A DNA stretch of 54,734 nucleotides from Oligoflexia bacterium (GCA_019694465.1 JAIBBV010000020.1:1-54734), one strand, 5' to 3'; positions 1 to 9,930 are shown, counted from the first letter of the stretch. Notes: generated from the letters alone by a model not told the origin. Numbers and translations are program-made.

Positions 1-192
1 TAGGTGCACTAAAAAGCTCTCCTCGCGTGGCCCCACCGCTGTCTAAAGCTTGGACTAAGGGCTGAAACGGAGTTAGCCTTGGATCTCGCTTAAAATAATG
101 TCTGCTTCGAACTGCAGGCCTGATTTTTACGGCGTCTTAGTTCAAGATAGGAACGTGCCCTTAAACTAGAGCACATCCGGAAATCAGTTCTT
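1..192. other. Non-coding left edge of the window
   Basis: I see no convincing reading frame, tRNA or terminator in this stretch. It leads into the nested stem-loop just before the HEAT-repeat gene and may be the distal part of its 5' region, or the downstream flank of a gene outside the window. Confidence 0.4.
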
Positions 193-239
193 TACTGCGC
201 TCTGAGCCTGCCCTGTCCCATAAAATGGGACTCGCAGTA
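193..239 (+). promoter_or_regulatory. Nested stem-loop upstream of the HEAT-repeat gene
   Basis: Two helices nest. An outer 7-bp pair joins TACTGCG (193-199) to CGCAGTA (233-239). An inner 7-bp hairpin joins GTCCCAT (215-221) to ATGGGAC (225-231) with an AAA loop. The 15-nt strand 200-214 is left as a one-sided internal loop. No T-run follows, so it is not an obvious intrinsic terminator. It lies about 80 bases before the GTG start at 322 and could be a 5'-UTR element. I do not recognise a riboswitch class. Pairing is seen in the sequence; function is inference. Confidence 0.35.
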
Positions 240-321
240 CTAAGCCAGCACTATTTTCCGTTATTTTCGGATGGATTCTAATTGAGCGCGCGGCTCTACA
301 CAGTTGTGAGGCTAGTTAGAC

Positions 322-1839
322 GTGTTCTCCCGTGATGTCAACAGGGGATTTCCCAATTTAAGTGCAGCTCCCAAGGAGCTTGTTCAACCACATGAGACTG
401 GGCCGGCAGAGCCAGCAGTGCCACTACAGAAAGTCAGCGTGGACCACTATGCAAAGACACTGCGTGACGCAAAGGAAAATGTCGATGCCCGACACACGGC
501 AGCGCGTAGACTTGGCGAATCTGGACACCCCAGCGCCCATTTTGCACTAGAGCAGAGCCTGCGCAGCGACAGCTCAGCCTTTGTGCGCGCAGAATGCGCC
601 AGAGGACTTGGCCTACTTTGTGTAGACACAAGCATACCTCTGTTATTGGCTTCGTTAAGTGATAGAGCACCGGTCTATGCGAACTACCCAGGACTGCAAG
701 CGCCTAAAAAGCTTATAGTAGCAGAAGTGGCGGCGCGTGCTCTTGCTCGTTTCGGAGTGCTCCTATTGCCCTTTCAAGATAAAATCGCAAAACGCTTAGC
801 CCACCCGGCCTCAACGCTGACTCAAGTTGGACTGTGCGATGCGGTAGCTGTGATGCCAAACGCATCTACAGTGATTCAAAATGTACTAACTAAGATTGCC
901 ATCAGCCCAGGCCAAGCCGAGCAGCGTTGGTCGGCAGTTTTTGCCCTTGAGCAGCAACTGGGAGCACAAGCAGCTAGCAGATTAGCCCGAATCGCAGCAC
1001 GCCCCAGCCTTTTCCCAGGCCCGCGCCTAAGGGCCCTGGAAGCTTTGGGCATGTTGCATGGTGAGGGGGCGCAAGCCATAGCGCGTACTGAACTTACAAG
1101 ACATATCCAAAAAGCTGAGACTCGCGGCCTGACCAGACTAACAGCCTCTTGGCGAACTGAGCGGGCCGTCGTCGCAACTTGGGCGCTCACCATACTGGAT
1201 GGAGACACTCGGGCTCCTAGTGTGCTGCCATTTTTAGGCAGCTCAAATAAGAATTTACGCTTGGCAGTGCATGCAGCTTTAGTGCAGCAAGCACGACAAA
1301 ATAGAGCTGTAATGCCAGCCATACTGCACTACATCAACCACGAAGACACCAGCACAGCCGGCCAAGTATTGGCTATGCGGATAGCCATCGACGCAAACGA
1401 AGTTCACGTTATTCCATCGCTGTTTGAAATTATTGAACAACGTGGCCCTTGGGGACAACAACTTGAGGAAGTTCAAACTGCCGTGGAGGGATTGCAAAGA
1501 TTTGCGAAGCAATTAGGAACGCCTGGGATGCAGCGCATCACAGAAATGCTCTCGGATCAGCAACCGCTTTTGCAAATGATCGCAATTGATATTATTCGCG
1601 GACTAGGAGAAGACGCACTAGATTTCTCAGAAGATCTTGAGCATCTGCTGCGCTATAATCAAGATGAAGGTGTGCTTCTCGCCGCCTGCGACTGCGCCGC
1701 TCAAATTGGCGCTGTGGCCGCTCTACCAGCGATCGAGGATATTAGCTTGGACAATCAACGCAACCGTCACTTAAGGGCACACGCCGAAATTGCCTTCCGC
1801 ACCCTATCAAAGCTACGGCCATCCTCACCCGAGGAATAA
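322..1839 (+). CDS. HEAT-repeat protein
   Basis: A 505-residue soluble protein built of repeated helical pairs, with HEAT/PBS-lyase-like character from about residue 45 to the end. Units such as DAKENVDARHTAARRLGESG and SDSSAFVRAECARGLG show the A-x3-L-G spacing of the family. Such solenoids are protein-binding scaffolds, so no catalytic role is expected. The first 40 residues look disordered and no signal peptide is visible. The start is a GTG with a TGAGG-like ribosome site upstream; no better start was seen. The gene ends two bases before the convergent gnd stop codon. Partner and pathway are unknown. Confidence 0.75.
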   Translation: MFSRDVNRGFPNLSAAPKELVQPHETGPAEPAVPLQKVSVDHYAKTLRDAKENVDARHTAARRLGESGHPSAHFALEQSLRSDSSAFVRAECARGLGLLCVDTSIPLLLASLSDRAPVYANYPGLQAPKKLIVAEVAARALARFGVLLLPFQDKIAKRLAHPASTLTQVGLCDAVAVMPNASTVIQNVLTKIAISPGQAEQRWSAVFALEQQLGAQAASRLARIAARPSLFPGPRLRALEALGMLHGEGAQAIARTELTRHIQKAETRGLTRLTASWRTERAVVATWALTILDGDTRAPSVLPFLGSSNKNLRLAVHAALVQQARQNRAVMPAILHYINHEDTSTAGQVLAMRIAIDANEVHVIPSLFEIIEQRGPWGQQLEEVQTAVEGLQRFAKQLGTPGMQRITEMLSDQQPLLQMIAIDIIRGLGEDALDFSEDLEHLLRYNQDEGVLLAACDCAAQIGAVAALPAIEDISLDNQRNRHLRAHAEIAFRTLSKLRPSSPEE

Positions 1840-1841
1840 GC

Positions 1842-3245
1842 CTACTCCCATTGAGTATGGAAAACGCCTGGCTTATCGACACGCTCATAAGTATGGGCGC
1901 CGAAAAAGTCACGCTGTGCCTGGGTTAAGTTTTGCGGCAAATCTGCAGATCGATAGCTGTCGAAATAGGCCAAGGAGGCTCCGAAACTAATACAAGGCAC
2001 ACCGCATTCAGCCGCCTTTTGCACTACTAGGCGCAAGTTGGGCAATGTACGCTCAACTTCCCGCTTAAGAGCCGGATCCAAAATTAGATTTGGCAGGCCA
2101 GGCTGAGTCTCATAGGCCTTACGAATTTCATCCAGGAAGCGCGCCCTTATGATGCATCCCCCCTTCCACAAAGCAGCAATCTCATTCAACTTGAGGTCCC
2201 ACTTATACTCCTTTGACGCCGCCGCTAGCAGGGCCATACCCTGGGCGTATGACAAGATCTTTGAACAGTACAGAGCATCATGCACCGCTGAAATAAACTG
2301 CTCGCGATTGCCAGAGAGCGCAGCCACTTTGGGAGCAGCGAAGGCCTTGGCAGCGCTTACACGCTCACTCTTTATTGAGCTCAAAATGCGCGCATCTACC
2401 GCCACAGCTAGGCCCGGAATGGCAACACCTAAGTCTAAGGCTACCTGAGCGGTCCAACGCCCTGTTCCCTTTTGTCCCGCTGAATCCAAGATCTTGTCGA
2501 CAAGATGCGCCGCTCCGCCCTCATCATGCTTGCGGAATATCTTGGCCGTAATTTCAATCAGAAACGACGACAGAACGCCGGCATTCCAACGCTCAAAAAT
2601 TTGGCTCAATTCTTCTGGCTTGGCGCCAGCTACTCGCCTGAGCATATCGTAGGCTTCCGCAATTAACTGCATGTCGCCATACTCGATGCCATTATGAACC
2701 ATCTTCACGAAATGTCCGGCTCCATCTGGCCCAATGTAGGCAGTGCAAGCTTGAGGAGCTTTAGCTGCAATTTTCTCCAGCAGAGGCGCCATGATGCGCC
2801 AAGCATCTTTAGGACCACCTGGCATCAGACTAGCACCATTAAGAGCCCCTTCCTCACCGCCAGATATGCCAATCCCCATGAAGTTTATGCCAGCTTCACG
2901 GCAATGCTTCTCTCGTCGCACAGTGTCAGGGAAATATGAGTTACCGCCATCAATAATAATATCGCCCTTAGAAAGGAGCGGGAGCAATGAGTCTATGACC
3001 GCATCAACCGGGGCACCTGCCTTTACCATTATAAAGATCTGTCGCGGGGCGGCCATCGAGTTCACAAACTCTTCAAGCGTCTTGGAGGCAACAAATTTCT
3101 TGCCCTTAACCCGCTGCATAAACTGGTCGGTTACGTCGCCGCTTCGATTATAGACCGCCACAGTGTAGCCATTGCGCTCCATATTCTGGGCGAGGTTCGA
3201 GCCCATAACAGCTAATCCAATCATTCCTACGTTGGGCTTATTCAT
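1842..3245 (-). CDS. gnd: 6-phosphogluconate dehydrogenase (decarboxylating)
   Basis: Oxidises 6-phosphogluconate to ribulose 5-phosphate and CO2 with NADP in the oxidative pentose phosphate pathway, in the cytoplasm. At 467 residues it matches the long form of the family. The N-terminal Rossmann motif GMIGLAVMGSNLAQNM is complete (about residues 7-22), IDGGNSYFPDT follows near 98-108, and the substrate and catalytic segment HFVKMVHNGIEYGDMQ is intact. The C-terminal helical domain ends with the family-like tail RVDKPGVFHTQW. ATG start. It converges on the HEAT-repeat gene with a two-base gap. No zwf or pgl lies nearby. Confidence 0.97.
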   Translation of the reverse strand: MNKPNVGMIGLAVMGSNLAQNMERNGYTVAVYNRSGDVTDQFMQRVKGKKFVASKTLEEFVNSMAAPRQIFIMVKAGAPVDAVIDSLLPLLSKGDIIIDGGNSYFPDTVRREKHCREAGINFMGIGISGGEEGALNGASLMPGGPKDAWRIMAPLLEKIAAKAPQACTAYIGPDGAGHFVKMVHNGIEYGDMQLIAEAYDMLRRVAGAKPEELSQIFERWNAGVLSSFLIEITAKIFRKHDEGGAAHLVDKILDSAGQKGTGRWTAQVALDLGVAIPGLAVAVDARILSSIKSERVSAAKAFAAPKVAALSGNREQFISAVHDALYCSKILSYAQGMALLAAASKEYKWDLKLNEIAALWKGGCIIRARFLDEIRKAYETQPGLPNLILDPALKREVERTLPNLRLVVQKAAECGVPCISFGASLAYFDSYRSADLPQNLTQAQRDFFGAHTYERVDKPGVFHTQWE

Positions 3246-3341
3246 ATGCGCGACTCCTGAAGCAGCGTATGCCGATTGAAGACACTGGGGGCTCGGAAAT
3301 TACCTTGTCCCACCAGCCAGAGCGACCGTACATTAAACGGT

Positions 3342-4658
3342 ATGACGATGCGCTCAAGATCATACCTTTATAGCCCCATTTTCCTCCTCCTTACAATTAT
3401 CCTTGCGCCCCTAGTCAGCCTAGGGACGCCTTTAGACCTGGCCAGAACCATGGTTCTGCTGCGATCAGGGGTAAACGGGGGCTGTGCTACTGCCGCCATC
3501 GTCAGTCCGGGGCTCTTATTAACTAACGCCCACGTCACAGACCTAGTTTGCCCCTACAACAATTGCAGCAAGCTTGAAGTTTTACGCGCCGGCAGCCTTG
3601 GTGCAGCCGCAAGGGAGCCGCTCGATTTGGGCAAAATTGAGGTCGCCTCCTCGCTCCACGCTCTAGATATCGCCACACTGCGCTACGAACGGAAAGAGGC
3701 GCTAGCTGCCGAAACGCTGAACTTCGCCCTGCCAGTAAATGGAGAAAAAATCAAAGCGCTAGGCTTTCCACGCTGTGGGCCACTCACCGAAAGCCTCGGG
3801 GCAATTAACTCGCTTAGCAACCTTCACATTCACACCGATGCGCGAAGCGCTCATGGAAGTAGCGGTAGCCTGGTACTGAACGCAAATAGCGAGATTGTAG
3901 GATTACTAGATCAGTCTGATTCCCTGCTAGATGCACTGCAGTCGTTAGTTACAGGCAAGTCATTTCCAGCACGGGGAGTGCGCGGGGATGTTCTAAGCAA
4001 ATTAATATCACTGCCAACCCCAAAGCTAGCGCTCGAAGCTCAGGCAGAATTATTGATGGACTACCATCACTCGCAAGTGTCAACGCGCGCTGGAAATGGG
4101 CGCGTTTGGCCAGCGCTGACTTTTATTTCGATGGTTGATGGATTCCGTCTGGATGCAATAGCTGTGGCGCCCGCCGAGGAAGCCCAAGCGCTGCTTGCTG
4201 TGGGCGAATTCCCCGCCACACTGCCGCCTGATCCGCAGCAACAAAGCCGCCTTGCGAATCTGGTAGAGCTTGTCACTATCGCACACAATTTGGAGTACAA
4301 GGGGGCTTTTGAGAGCCTACTTACGCCGCTACAAATGGAAGGCTGGCAGGCGGCATTGACTGCATCAGGTCGCAGCAACGCGCAGATCGAAAGCCTAGTA
4401 GAACTAGTAAAACCCGCGCTCGAAATGAAGCTACAGGGCCTAATTCGAGTTCTGACGCGCTGGGCTGCCCTCGCTATATGTGGGGTTCTGCTTGCGTTGG
4501 GCTTGTGGTGCTTATCACTAGGTTATGCCTGGGCTTGGTTTAACGGCTCGCTGCTTAGGAGACTCGTGGCAACAACACTTTTTGCGGCACTTTGGCCGGT
4601 ATCTCTTCTCGCATTTATGCTGCCGGCTTCAGCGCGGAAAGTGATTCGAGCAGAGTAG
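3342..4658 (+). CDS. Secreted or membrane-anchored trypsin-like serine protease
   Basis: A putative peptidase of 438 residues counted from the ATG at 3342; the frame is open upstream to 3276. A signal-type hydrophobic stretch lies at about residues 8-27. The chymotrypsin-fold triad can be read as His in LLTNAHV (about 64), Asp in HALDIATL (about 109) and Ser in SAHGSSGSLV (about 174). The Ser motif is GSSGS where GxSGG is usual. Two hydrophobic segments at about 372-395 and 408-425 suggest a C-terminal membrane anchor, with an uncharacterised helical region of some 180 residues between. It is divergent from gnd, with the two starts about 100 bases apart. Substrate unknown. Activity is inferred from motifs only. 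Confidence 0.7.
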   Translation: MTMRSRSYLYSPIFLLLTIILAPLVSLGTPLDLARTMVLLRSGVNGGCATAAIVSPGLLLTNAHVTDLVCPYNNCSKLEVLRAGSLGAAAREPLDLGKIEVASSLHALDIATLRYERKEALAAETLNFALPVNGEKIKALGFPRCGPLTESLGAINSLSNLHIHTDARSAHGSSGSLVLNANSEIVGLLDQSDSLLDALQSLVTGKSFPARGVRGDVLSKLISLPTPKLALEAQAELLMDYHHSQVSTRAGNGRVWPALTFISMVDGFRLDAIAVAPAEEAQALLAVGEFPATLPPDPQQQSRLANLVELVTIAHNLEYKGAFESLLTPLQMEGWQAALTASGRSNAQIESLVELVKPALEMKLQGLIRVLTRWAALAICGVLLALGLWCLSLGYAWAWFNGSLLRRLVATTLFAALWPVSLLAFMLPASARKVIRAE

Positions 4659-4686
4659 CTCTCGGTGAAGTAAGACGCTCCTGAAC

Positions 4687-4718
4687 GAAATTAGCAATGC
4701 AGCTTTTTAGCTAATTTC
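4687..4718. terminator. Inverted repeat between convergent genes
   Basis: A perfect 9-bp inverted repeat, GAAATTAGC (4687-4695) and GCTAATTTC (4710-4718), with a 14-nt loop. It lies between the stop of the protease gene and the stop of the convergent secreted-protein gene. There is no T-run right after the stem on either strand, so termination is only a guess from position. Confidence 0.3.
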
Positions 4719-4728
4719 CAAATACGCG

Positions 4729-5319
4729 CTACTCAGTCTGCTTTGTACCAGTGCGCACCACTTCCTCATCATCAAGACAGTCGATGATGCGGGACTTTCC
4801 CTGACAGTCGCAAGGAAAAGTTGGCACATCGAATTCAACTGTCACCTCGTTCGAGTTTTTGACGGAGATATTATTGATCCAAAACTCGCACCAGTTACGA
4901 AGGGGAGCATCCGGCGTGCCCTGCGGGAGCGCAGTAACAGTACACTCCGTCCAAATAGCTTCGATACATCGTTTTCCACTTACAGGATCAGTTACTACGC
5001 GCGCATAGTTTGGGTAGTCATTTCCCATTCGTGCGCACAACGCGTCGAGTTTGCTAGCGAATTCTTTGGCTCCATAAGTTACAACCCCTTCTCCCTTTTC
5101 CGCCTTTAGTCGCCTGTCCAATTCTTCGCAGTCCTTGGCAGTTTTCTTGCCAGTGCCATCCGAAAATGGAGGGAGGACCGGAATGTGAAAGAACTCGCTT
5201 TTATACGTCATCTTAGCGTTCGGCAGCCTGGGAGTGTCCGCACTAGCATCAAGCACCAGTATCCCTGAAAGCAAAATTCCATGCAGCGCTACACAACGGA
5301 TTTGTTGAATCGAAAACAT
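4729..5319 (-). CDS. Secreted protein of unknown function
   Basis: A 196-residue protein with an N-terminal signal-type segment (hydrophobic at about residues 9-26, likely cleavage after the Ala in DASA). The mature part has six or more cysteines, including CEELD, CARMG, CIEAIWTEC and CDCQG, which would suit disulfide bonds in the periplasm. The C-terminal half reads as beta-rich. I recognise no family. Its stop is separated from the convergent protease gene by 70 bases that hold an inverted repeat. The upstream intergenic space is 176 bases, so it probably has its own promoter. Confidence 0.6.
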   Translation of the reverse strand: MFSIQQIRCVALHGILLSGILVLDASADTPRLPNAKMTYKSEFFHIPVLPPFSDGTGKKTAKDCEELDRRLKAEKGEGVVTYGAKEFASKLDALCARMGNDYPNYARVVTDPVSGKRCIEAIWTECTVTALPQGTPDAPLRNWCEFWINNISVKNSNEVTVEFDVPTFPCDCQGKSRIIDCLDDEEVVRTGTKQTE

Positions 5320-5495
5320 ACAACCTCAAAAAGCTAAGAACCTAATAGTTGGGACTCGAGTAGGACCCAGCACAACAAGTGTGCTTTTCACACATTGTTA
5401 TGAGGGGACAGAAGCTGGCGGTTCTCTAGTGGGAATCAATAAAATCCATAGCAGGCCTAGCCTATAAGCTCTTGGAAGCCCTGAATAAAATGTAC

Positions 5496-6242
5496 CTAAT
5501 CGCGTTTAGATAGGGCTTTAAAATTGCGTGTATTGACCTTATTCTCACCGGCCGGAACCTGAAAAATGAGGCTCTCAGTAAGCTCAACACAACTTAATTT
5601 GTTCCCGAAAACAGCGCCTGTATCCAAGCCAATCTTGTATGGCAAATTGAGCAACACATCCTCGAACGGCGTGTGCCCAAATACCACTACTCGGTCGAAG
5701 CGATGCCGGTTCAAAATGAAGGTATCACGAATCCAATAAATATCTTCGTCGGGCTGATCCTCTAGGCGCCGAAGCGGATTTAATCCGGCATGAACAAAAA
5801 CATAGCCTGGCATTAGAACATAACGCTCAGTCGCCTTAAAAAACTCTATGTGCTCCGGCGGAAACAGGCTGAGCGCCTCTTCTGCGCTGGCATCCTCTGC
5901 TACGCCGTAACTTTGCAGCGTCGATAAACCGCCATTCTTAAGATATGGTGCCACATTAGGTCGGAGCCCTAGGTAGCCCAAGAGCATCTCTTCGTGATTG
6001 CCACGCAAAAATATTGTTTCTGGGAATCGGTTTCTAAAGCTTAGGACAGTTTCCACTGCGCGCTTAGATTCGGCGCCACGGTCAATATAATCACCTATAA
6101 AGACTACTCGATCATTAGTGCTTAGCCCCTGAGAGTCAGTTAAATGTGAGAGCAGCAGCTCCAGCTCATCAGCGCATCCATGCACATCGCCGATTGCGAA
6201 TAGGCGCCCCTTCATATCGCCTAATTCACGAAATTGACTCAT
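5496..6242 (-). CDS. Metallophosphoesterase, PrpA/ApaH-like Ser/Thr phosphatase
   Basis: A cytoplasmic phosphatase of the calcineurin-like fold, 248 residues. The metal-binding motifs are all present in order: GDVHG (about residues 18-22), GDYIDRG (about 50-56), GNHEE (about 81-85), then the histidine segments VFVHAGLNP and VVFGHTPF. This set is shared by PrpA/PrpB phosphatases and ApaH diadenosine tetraphosphatases; the length fits the protein-phosphatase branch, but the substrate cannot be told from motifs. The ATG has an AGGA site five bases upstream. It lies 16 bases after lepA on the same strand and is likely cotranscribed with it. Confidence 0.88.
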   Translation of the reverse strand: MSQFRELGDMKGRLFAIGDVHGCADELELLLSHLTDSQGLSTNDRVVFIGDYIDRGAESKRAVETVLSFRNRFPETIFLRGNHEEMLLGYLGLRPNVAPYLKNGGLSTLQSYGVAEDASAEEALSLFPPEHIEFFKATERYVLMPGYVFVHAGLNPLRRLEDQPDEDIYWIRDTFILNRHRFDRVVVFGHTPFEDVLLNLPYKIGLDTGAVFGNKLSCVELTESLIFQVPAGENKVNTRNFKALSKRD

Positions 6243-6258
6243 ACGATCCTACACACCA

Positions 6259-8076
6259 TTAGTCTGAGAGTTTTAGTACAGCTAAGAAGGCCTCTTGTGG
6301 GATGCTCACCTTCCCCACCTGTTTCATGCGCTTCTTCCCCTCTTTTTGCTTTTCTAAGAGCTTGCGCTTACGAGTGATGTCTCCACCATAGCACTTTGCT
6401 GTAACGTTTTTACGGAGAGCCTTAACTGTCGTGCGTGCTATAACTTTGCTCCCAATTGAAGCCTGCACTGCAATCTCGAACATCTGTCGATCGATCAAAT
6501 CTTTAAGCTTATCGCAAAGCTCTTTTCCTTTAGGATAGGCTTTCTCGCGATGCACTATGACACTAAGCGCATCTACGAGTTCCCCATTAAGGCGAATATC
6601 GAGTTTCACAAGATCTGATACCTGATAACCAGTAACTTCGTAGTCAAACGAAGCATAGCCTTTGGTCAAGCTCTTCAACTTATCATGAAAATCGAGCACG
6701 ATTTCATTAAGCGGCAGATCGTATTCGATCACTGCGCGCGAGCCGTGCACGCTCATATTTTTTTGAATGCCACGCTTATCTTCGCACAATTTGAGGACAT
6801 TACCGACATAATCAACCGGACAGTGAATTGTCGACTTTACGATTGGCTCCTCAATGCTCTCGATATGATTGACCGGAGGGAGTTTGGCAGGATTGTCGAC
6901 CAGCACAACTTCCTTCGAGTTCATGTTAACCCGGAATACTACGCTAGGAGCTGTGGTGATTAGATTCAGATGGAACTCGCGCTCCAAACGCTCCTGAATA
7001 ATCTCCATGTGCAGTAGTCCAAGATATCCGCAGCGGAAACCATAGCCCAAAGCCGCCGAGGTCTCGGCTTCAAAAGTAAAAGAAGCATCATTTAGACTCA
7101 GTTTCTCAAGTGCGTTCCGCAGCTCAAGAAAGTCTTCAGAGTTAACTGGGAAAAGTCCACCGAAAACTACGGGACGCACCTCCTTGAAACCCGGCAGCGC
7201 TTGCGCCGACTCATCCTTAGCCAGTGCGACAGTATCACCAATCTTTACATCGTGTAGGTTTTTAATGGCGGCGGAAAAATAACCGGTTTGGCCAGAACTC
7301 AGGAATTCTACTTCGCGCCCATGCGGCGTGAACACTCCTGTCTTATAGACTTCATGCTCAGCCCCGGTGCTTAAAAACTTTATCTTATCACCACCACGAA
7401 TGCTTCCATCTATGACACGGACTTGAACGACCACGCCCAAGTATGAATCGAACCACGAGTCGTAAACCAAGGCCCGCAGAGTCGCATTCTCTGACCCGCG
7501 CGTCGGCGGAGGAATGCGCTTGACAATTTCTTCTAGCAAATCTGGAACCCCTATCCCGGTCTTGGCGCTGATCAACAGCGCATTAGATGTATCTAGACCG
7601 ATTACGTTTTCTATCTCGCGCTTTACACGTTCTGGGTCAGCACTAGGCAGGTCGATTTTATTTAGGACCGGAATTATTTCCAGATTGTTCTCTAGCGCAA
7701 CGTAAACATTAGCCAATGTTTGAGCCTCGACACCCTGGGTAGCGTCAACTACCAGCAATGCCCCTTCACAGGCCGCTAAGCTACGCGACACCTCATAGTG
7801 GAAGTCTACGTGTCCCGGTGTGTCAATGAGATTAAGCTGGTAGGTCTTGCCATCCTTGGCCCGATATCCAAGGCGCACAGTTTGGGCTTTGATTGTAATG
7901 CCGCGCTCACGCTCAAGGTCCATTTTATCAAGGAACTGCGCCTGCATCTCACGCGCCTCAAGTGCTCCGGTTGCCTCCAGGATTCGATCGGCAAGCGTCG
8001 ACTTACCATGATCGATATGGGCGATAATACTGAAATTCCTGATGTTTTCTCGTGACGACATATGTGCCGGGGGCAT
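6259..8076 (-). CDS. lepA: Elongation factor 4 (back-translocating GTPase)
   Basis: Ribosome-binding translational GTPase, 605 residues, usual length for EF4. All G motifs are visible: [33 protein letters not shown] and SAKTG. The C-terminal domain specific to LepA is complete ([20 protein letters not shown]). The start is taken at 8076, but the second Met at 8061 (MSSREN) is equally plausible because neither has a clear ribosome site. The downstream phosphatase gene probably shares the transcript. The divergent neighbour is a membrane protein gene on the plus strand. Confidence 0.97.
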   Translation of the reverse strand: MPPAHMSSRENIRNFSIIAHIDHGKSTLADRILEATGALEAREMQAQFLDKMDLERERGITIKAQTVRLGYRAKDGKTYQLNLIDTPGHVDFHYEVSRSLAACEGALLVVDATQGVEAQTLANVYVALENNLEIIPVLNKIDLPSADPERVKREIENVIGLDTSNALLISAKTGIGVPDLLEEIVKRIPPPTRGSENATLRALVYDSWFDSYLGVVVQVRVIDGSIRGGDKIKFLSTGAEHEVYKTGVFTPHGREVEFLSSGQTGYFSAAIKNLHDVKIGDTVALAKDESAQALPGFKEVRPVVFGGLFPVNSEDFLELRNALEKLSLNDASFTFEAETSAALGYGFRCGYLGLLHMEIIQERLEREFHLNLITTAPSVVFRVNMNSKEVVLVDNPAKLPPVNHIESIEEPIVKSTIHCPVDYVGNVLKLCEDKRGIQKNMSVHGSRAVIEYDLPLNEIVLDFHDKLKSLTKGYASFDYEVTGYQVSDLVKLDIRLNGELVDALSVIVHREKAYPKGKELCDKLKDLIDRQMFEIAVQASIGSKVIARTTVKALRKNVTAKCYGGDITRKRKLLEKQKEGKKRMKQVGKVSIPQEAFLAVLKLSD

Positions 8077-8294
8077 TTTGAATCAAAGCGGGCATAAAGG
8101 GAAGCTCCAGGCCGATGACCGGCCAGAATTACTGCATGCTAACATAACGCGCCTTCCAAACGGTAACGGGTAGCCAGGAGCCGCAAAGCATGCTCCTATT
8201 GACACACGGCAGCTTTGAGGTCTGTTTAATGACCATTCTCACAGCTAATGCGCTCGCATCGGTGGCATACTAAAGAAAGCTGCACAGATTTGAA
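8077..8294. promoter_or_regulatory. Divergent intergenic region with a possible -35 box
   Basis: This 218-bp space separates lepA (minus) from a membrane protein gene (plus) and must hold promoters for both. A TTGACA hexamer at 8199-8204 on the plus strand matches a sigma-70 -35 box, but no good -10 box follows at 16-18 bases. No other site is clear. Confidence 0.25.
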
Positions 8295-9833
8295 ATGAAG
8301 CCTAAATTTACCCTTTTTCTGCCCCTTATAATTTTCCCGGCGCTGTACCTTTTTACCGCTGGTAGCACATACTCTTGGCTACACTTCCCTCTAGATGATG
8401 CCTGGATTTTTAGAGTCTATTCGAAGGCGCTGCTTCTAAGCGGCAATTTCCAGTATAGCGGTAGCCCTGAAGCTGGTGTGACCAGCCCCTTGTGGGCGGC
8501 CATCACAGCTCCGGCTGAGCTGATTGGCTACTGGGGGGGAGTTGCAGCCGTTGTATTGGGGGTAAAACTGATCGGAATTCTTTGCGCCCTGTGGTTTACC
8601 TCGGGCTGCCTTCGTCTTTCGATTTGCTTGCTCAGCGCCAAGTCACAGCTGAGCTTTTCTGATTACATGGGCCTGATTGCATGCGCGCTGATACTTAGTT
8701 TCGATGGCTCATTATTGTTTTCCTCCCTATCGGGAATGGAATCATTACTTACTTCTGCCATGTGGATAGAAGCTATTATTTGCGTGTTGGAACGCAGACC
8801 CAAATTAGCAACTACGCTTGCAGCCTTTCTTCCACTTGCTCGCCCCGAGGCAGTCATAGTTTCAATTGCTATATTTTTCGCACTCTATCCTTCGTTGGCG
8901 GCTAACAAAAATCGATTGCTGACAGGACTTCTATTTTTAACGCCAAGCCTGGTGTGGGCATGTTGGTGTTTAGTGGTGACCGGGCACCCCTTACCCAATA
9001 GCTTCTATTTCAAGTCTGAAACTCAACCAATTAGTTTGGCAACACTTAGAACGTTTGCTGACGTATTGCAAATTCACGGAATTGGCCGCATCGGCTTCAT
9101 TATTCCGCAAATTCCGATCCTTATTGTCGCTCCGTTCATAACACTGCGAGCAATTGGCGAAGAAAAGCTAAGGGCAATCGCGCTAGGGCTCGCTGTTTTA
9201 GCGCCACTTGCTTATTTGCTGGCGGTTATTCTTTCCCGTCCACTAGTACTTCAGGGCTATTACTGGACGCGCTGGTGTGACCCCGCGCTGCACGTGTTGT
9301 CTGGAATTTGCGCTGCCAGCATTCCCTTGTTACTAAGAAGCGCAAAACAACCTGACCGTTCTAATCCCTGGCACCTAGGCGCAGCTCTCACCATCTTAGT
9401 GTTAGCACTTGGGCTGCCTCGTCTTGGGGAGTCATTCTATGAGCGCGCGCAGCGCATGGATTCTGACTCCTACAGTATCTTTCACAATAATGAGCAGGCT
9501 GCCGTGTGGCTTCGAGAACGCACTACCCCGGAGGCTGTTGTAGCAACAGTTGACGCAGGAGCAGTGCGCTACCTATCCGAACGCAAGGTTATAGATATAG
9601 CCGGGCTAAATGAGCACCGCATATTGTTTGGGCTACTCGATCGCACTGCCGCTCTAGCCACCTCAGACTACCTGGCGATATTCCCTAATTTCCTAGATGG
9701 TAGCCCTTGGCAGACGCAATCGATAGAGCTAGTCAGGTTCTCACTAAGTGAAAGTGAATACAGCATATGCCCCTGCCCCGACCAGCGCGAGTTTGCTGTG
9801 TACAAGCTCAGCAAGGATAGCCATTCTAACTAA
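8295..9833 (+). CDS. Polytopic membrane protein, GT-C glycosyltransferase type
   Basis: 512 residues with about ten hydrophobic segments and a C-terminal soluble domain of some 130 residues. After the first membrane segment comes an acidic motif, PLDDAWI (Asp at about 34-35), then NFQYSGSPEAGVTSPLW. This layout, an acidic pair in the first periplasmic loop, is typical of GT-C enzymes that use polyprenyl-phosphate sugars. The C-terminal part (EQAAVWLRERTTPEAVVATV and IDIAGLNEH) resembles that seen in bacterial GT-C-like proteins of unknown acceptor. The sugar and acceptor cannot be assigned. A second GT-C-like gene follows 97 bases downstream. Confidence 0.7.
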   Translation: MKPKFTLFLPLIIFPALYLFTAGSTYSWLHFPLDDAWIFRVYSKALLLSGNFQYSGSPEAGVTSPLWAAITAPAELIGYWGGVAAVVLGVKLIGILCALWFTSGCLRLSICLLSAKSQLSFSDYMGLIACALILSFDGSLLFSSLSGMESLLTSAMWIEAIICVLERRPKLATTLAAFLPLARPEAVIVSIAIFFALYPSLAANKNRLLTGLLFLTPSLVWACWCLVVTGHPLPNSFYFKSETQPISLATLRTFADVLQIHGIGRIGFIIPQIPILIVAPFITLRAIGEEKLRAIALGLAVLAPLAYLLAVILSRPLVLQGYYWTRWCDPALHVLSGICAASIPLLLRSAKQPDRSNPWHLGAALTILVLALGLPRLGESFYERAQRMDSDSYSIFHNNEQAAVWLRERTTPEAVVATVDAGAVRYLSERKVIDIAGLNEHRILFGLLDRTAALATSDYLAIFPNFLDGSPWQTQSIELVRFSLSESEYSICPCPDQREFAVYKLSKDSHSN

Positions 9834-9930
9834 GGCGTAGTAGGTTTCATCTTTAGGTTAGGAGTGGCTGCCAAAATCACTCTGAGTTTATCGAGGACCT
9901 TTTTGCTAACTCTAATTAAAATTTGCCGAA

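Noticed and set aside
876..1322. 148-codon frame opposite the HEAT-repeat gene
   Set aside because: Shadow of the HEAT frame; Cys/Ala/Ser-rich text with no start signal or domain.
5374..5399. Imperfect hairpin (AACAA-TGTG with CACA-TTGTT) between the phosphatase and secreted-protein genes
   Set aside because: Short, mismatched and without a T-run; not distinguishable from chance.
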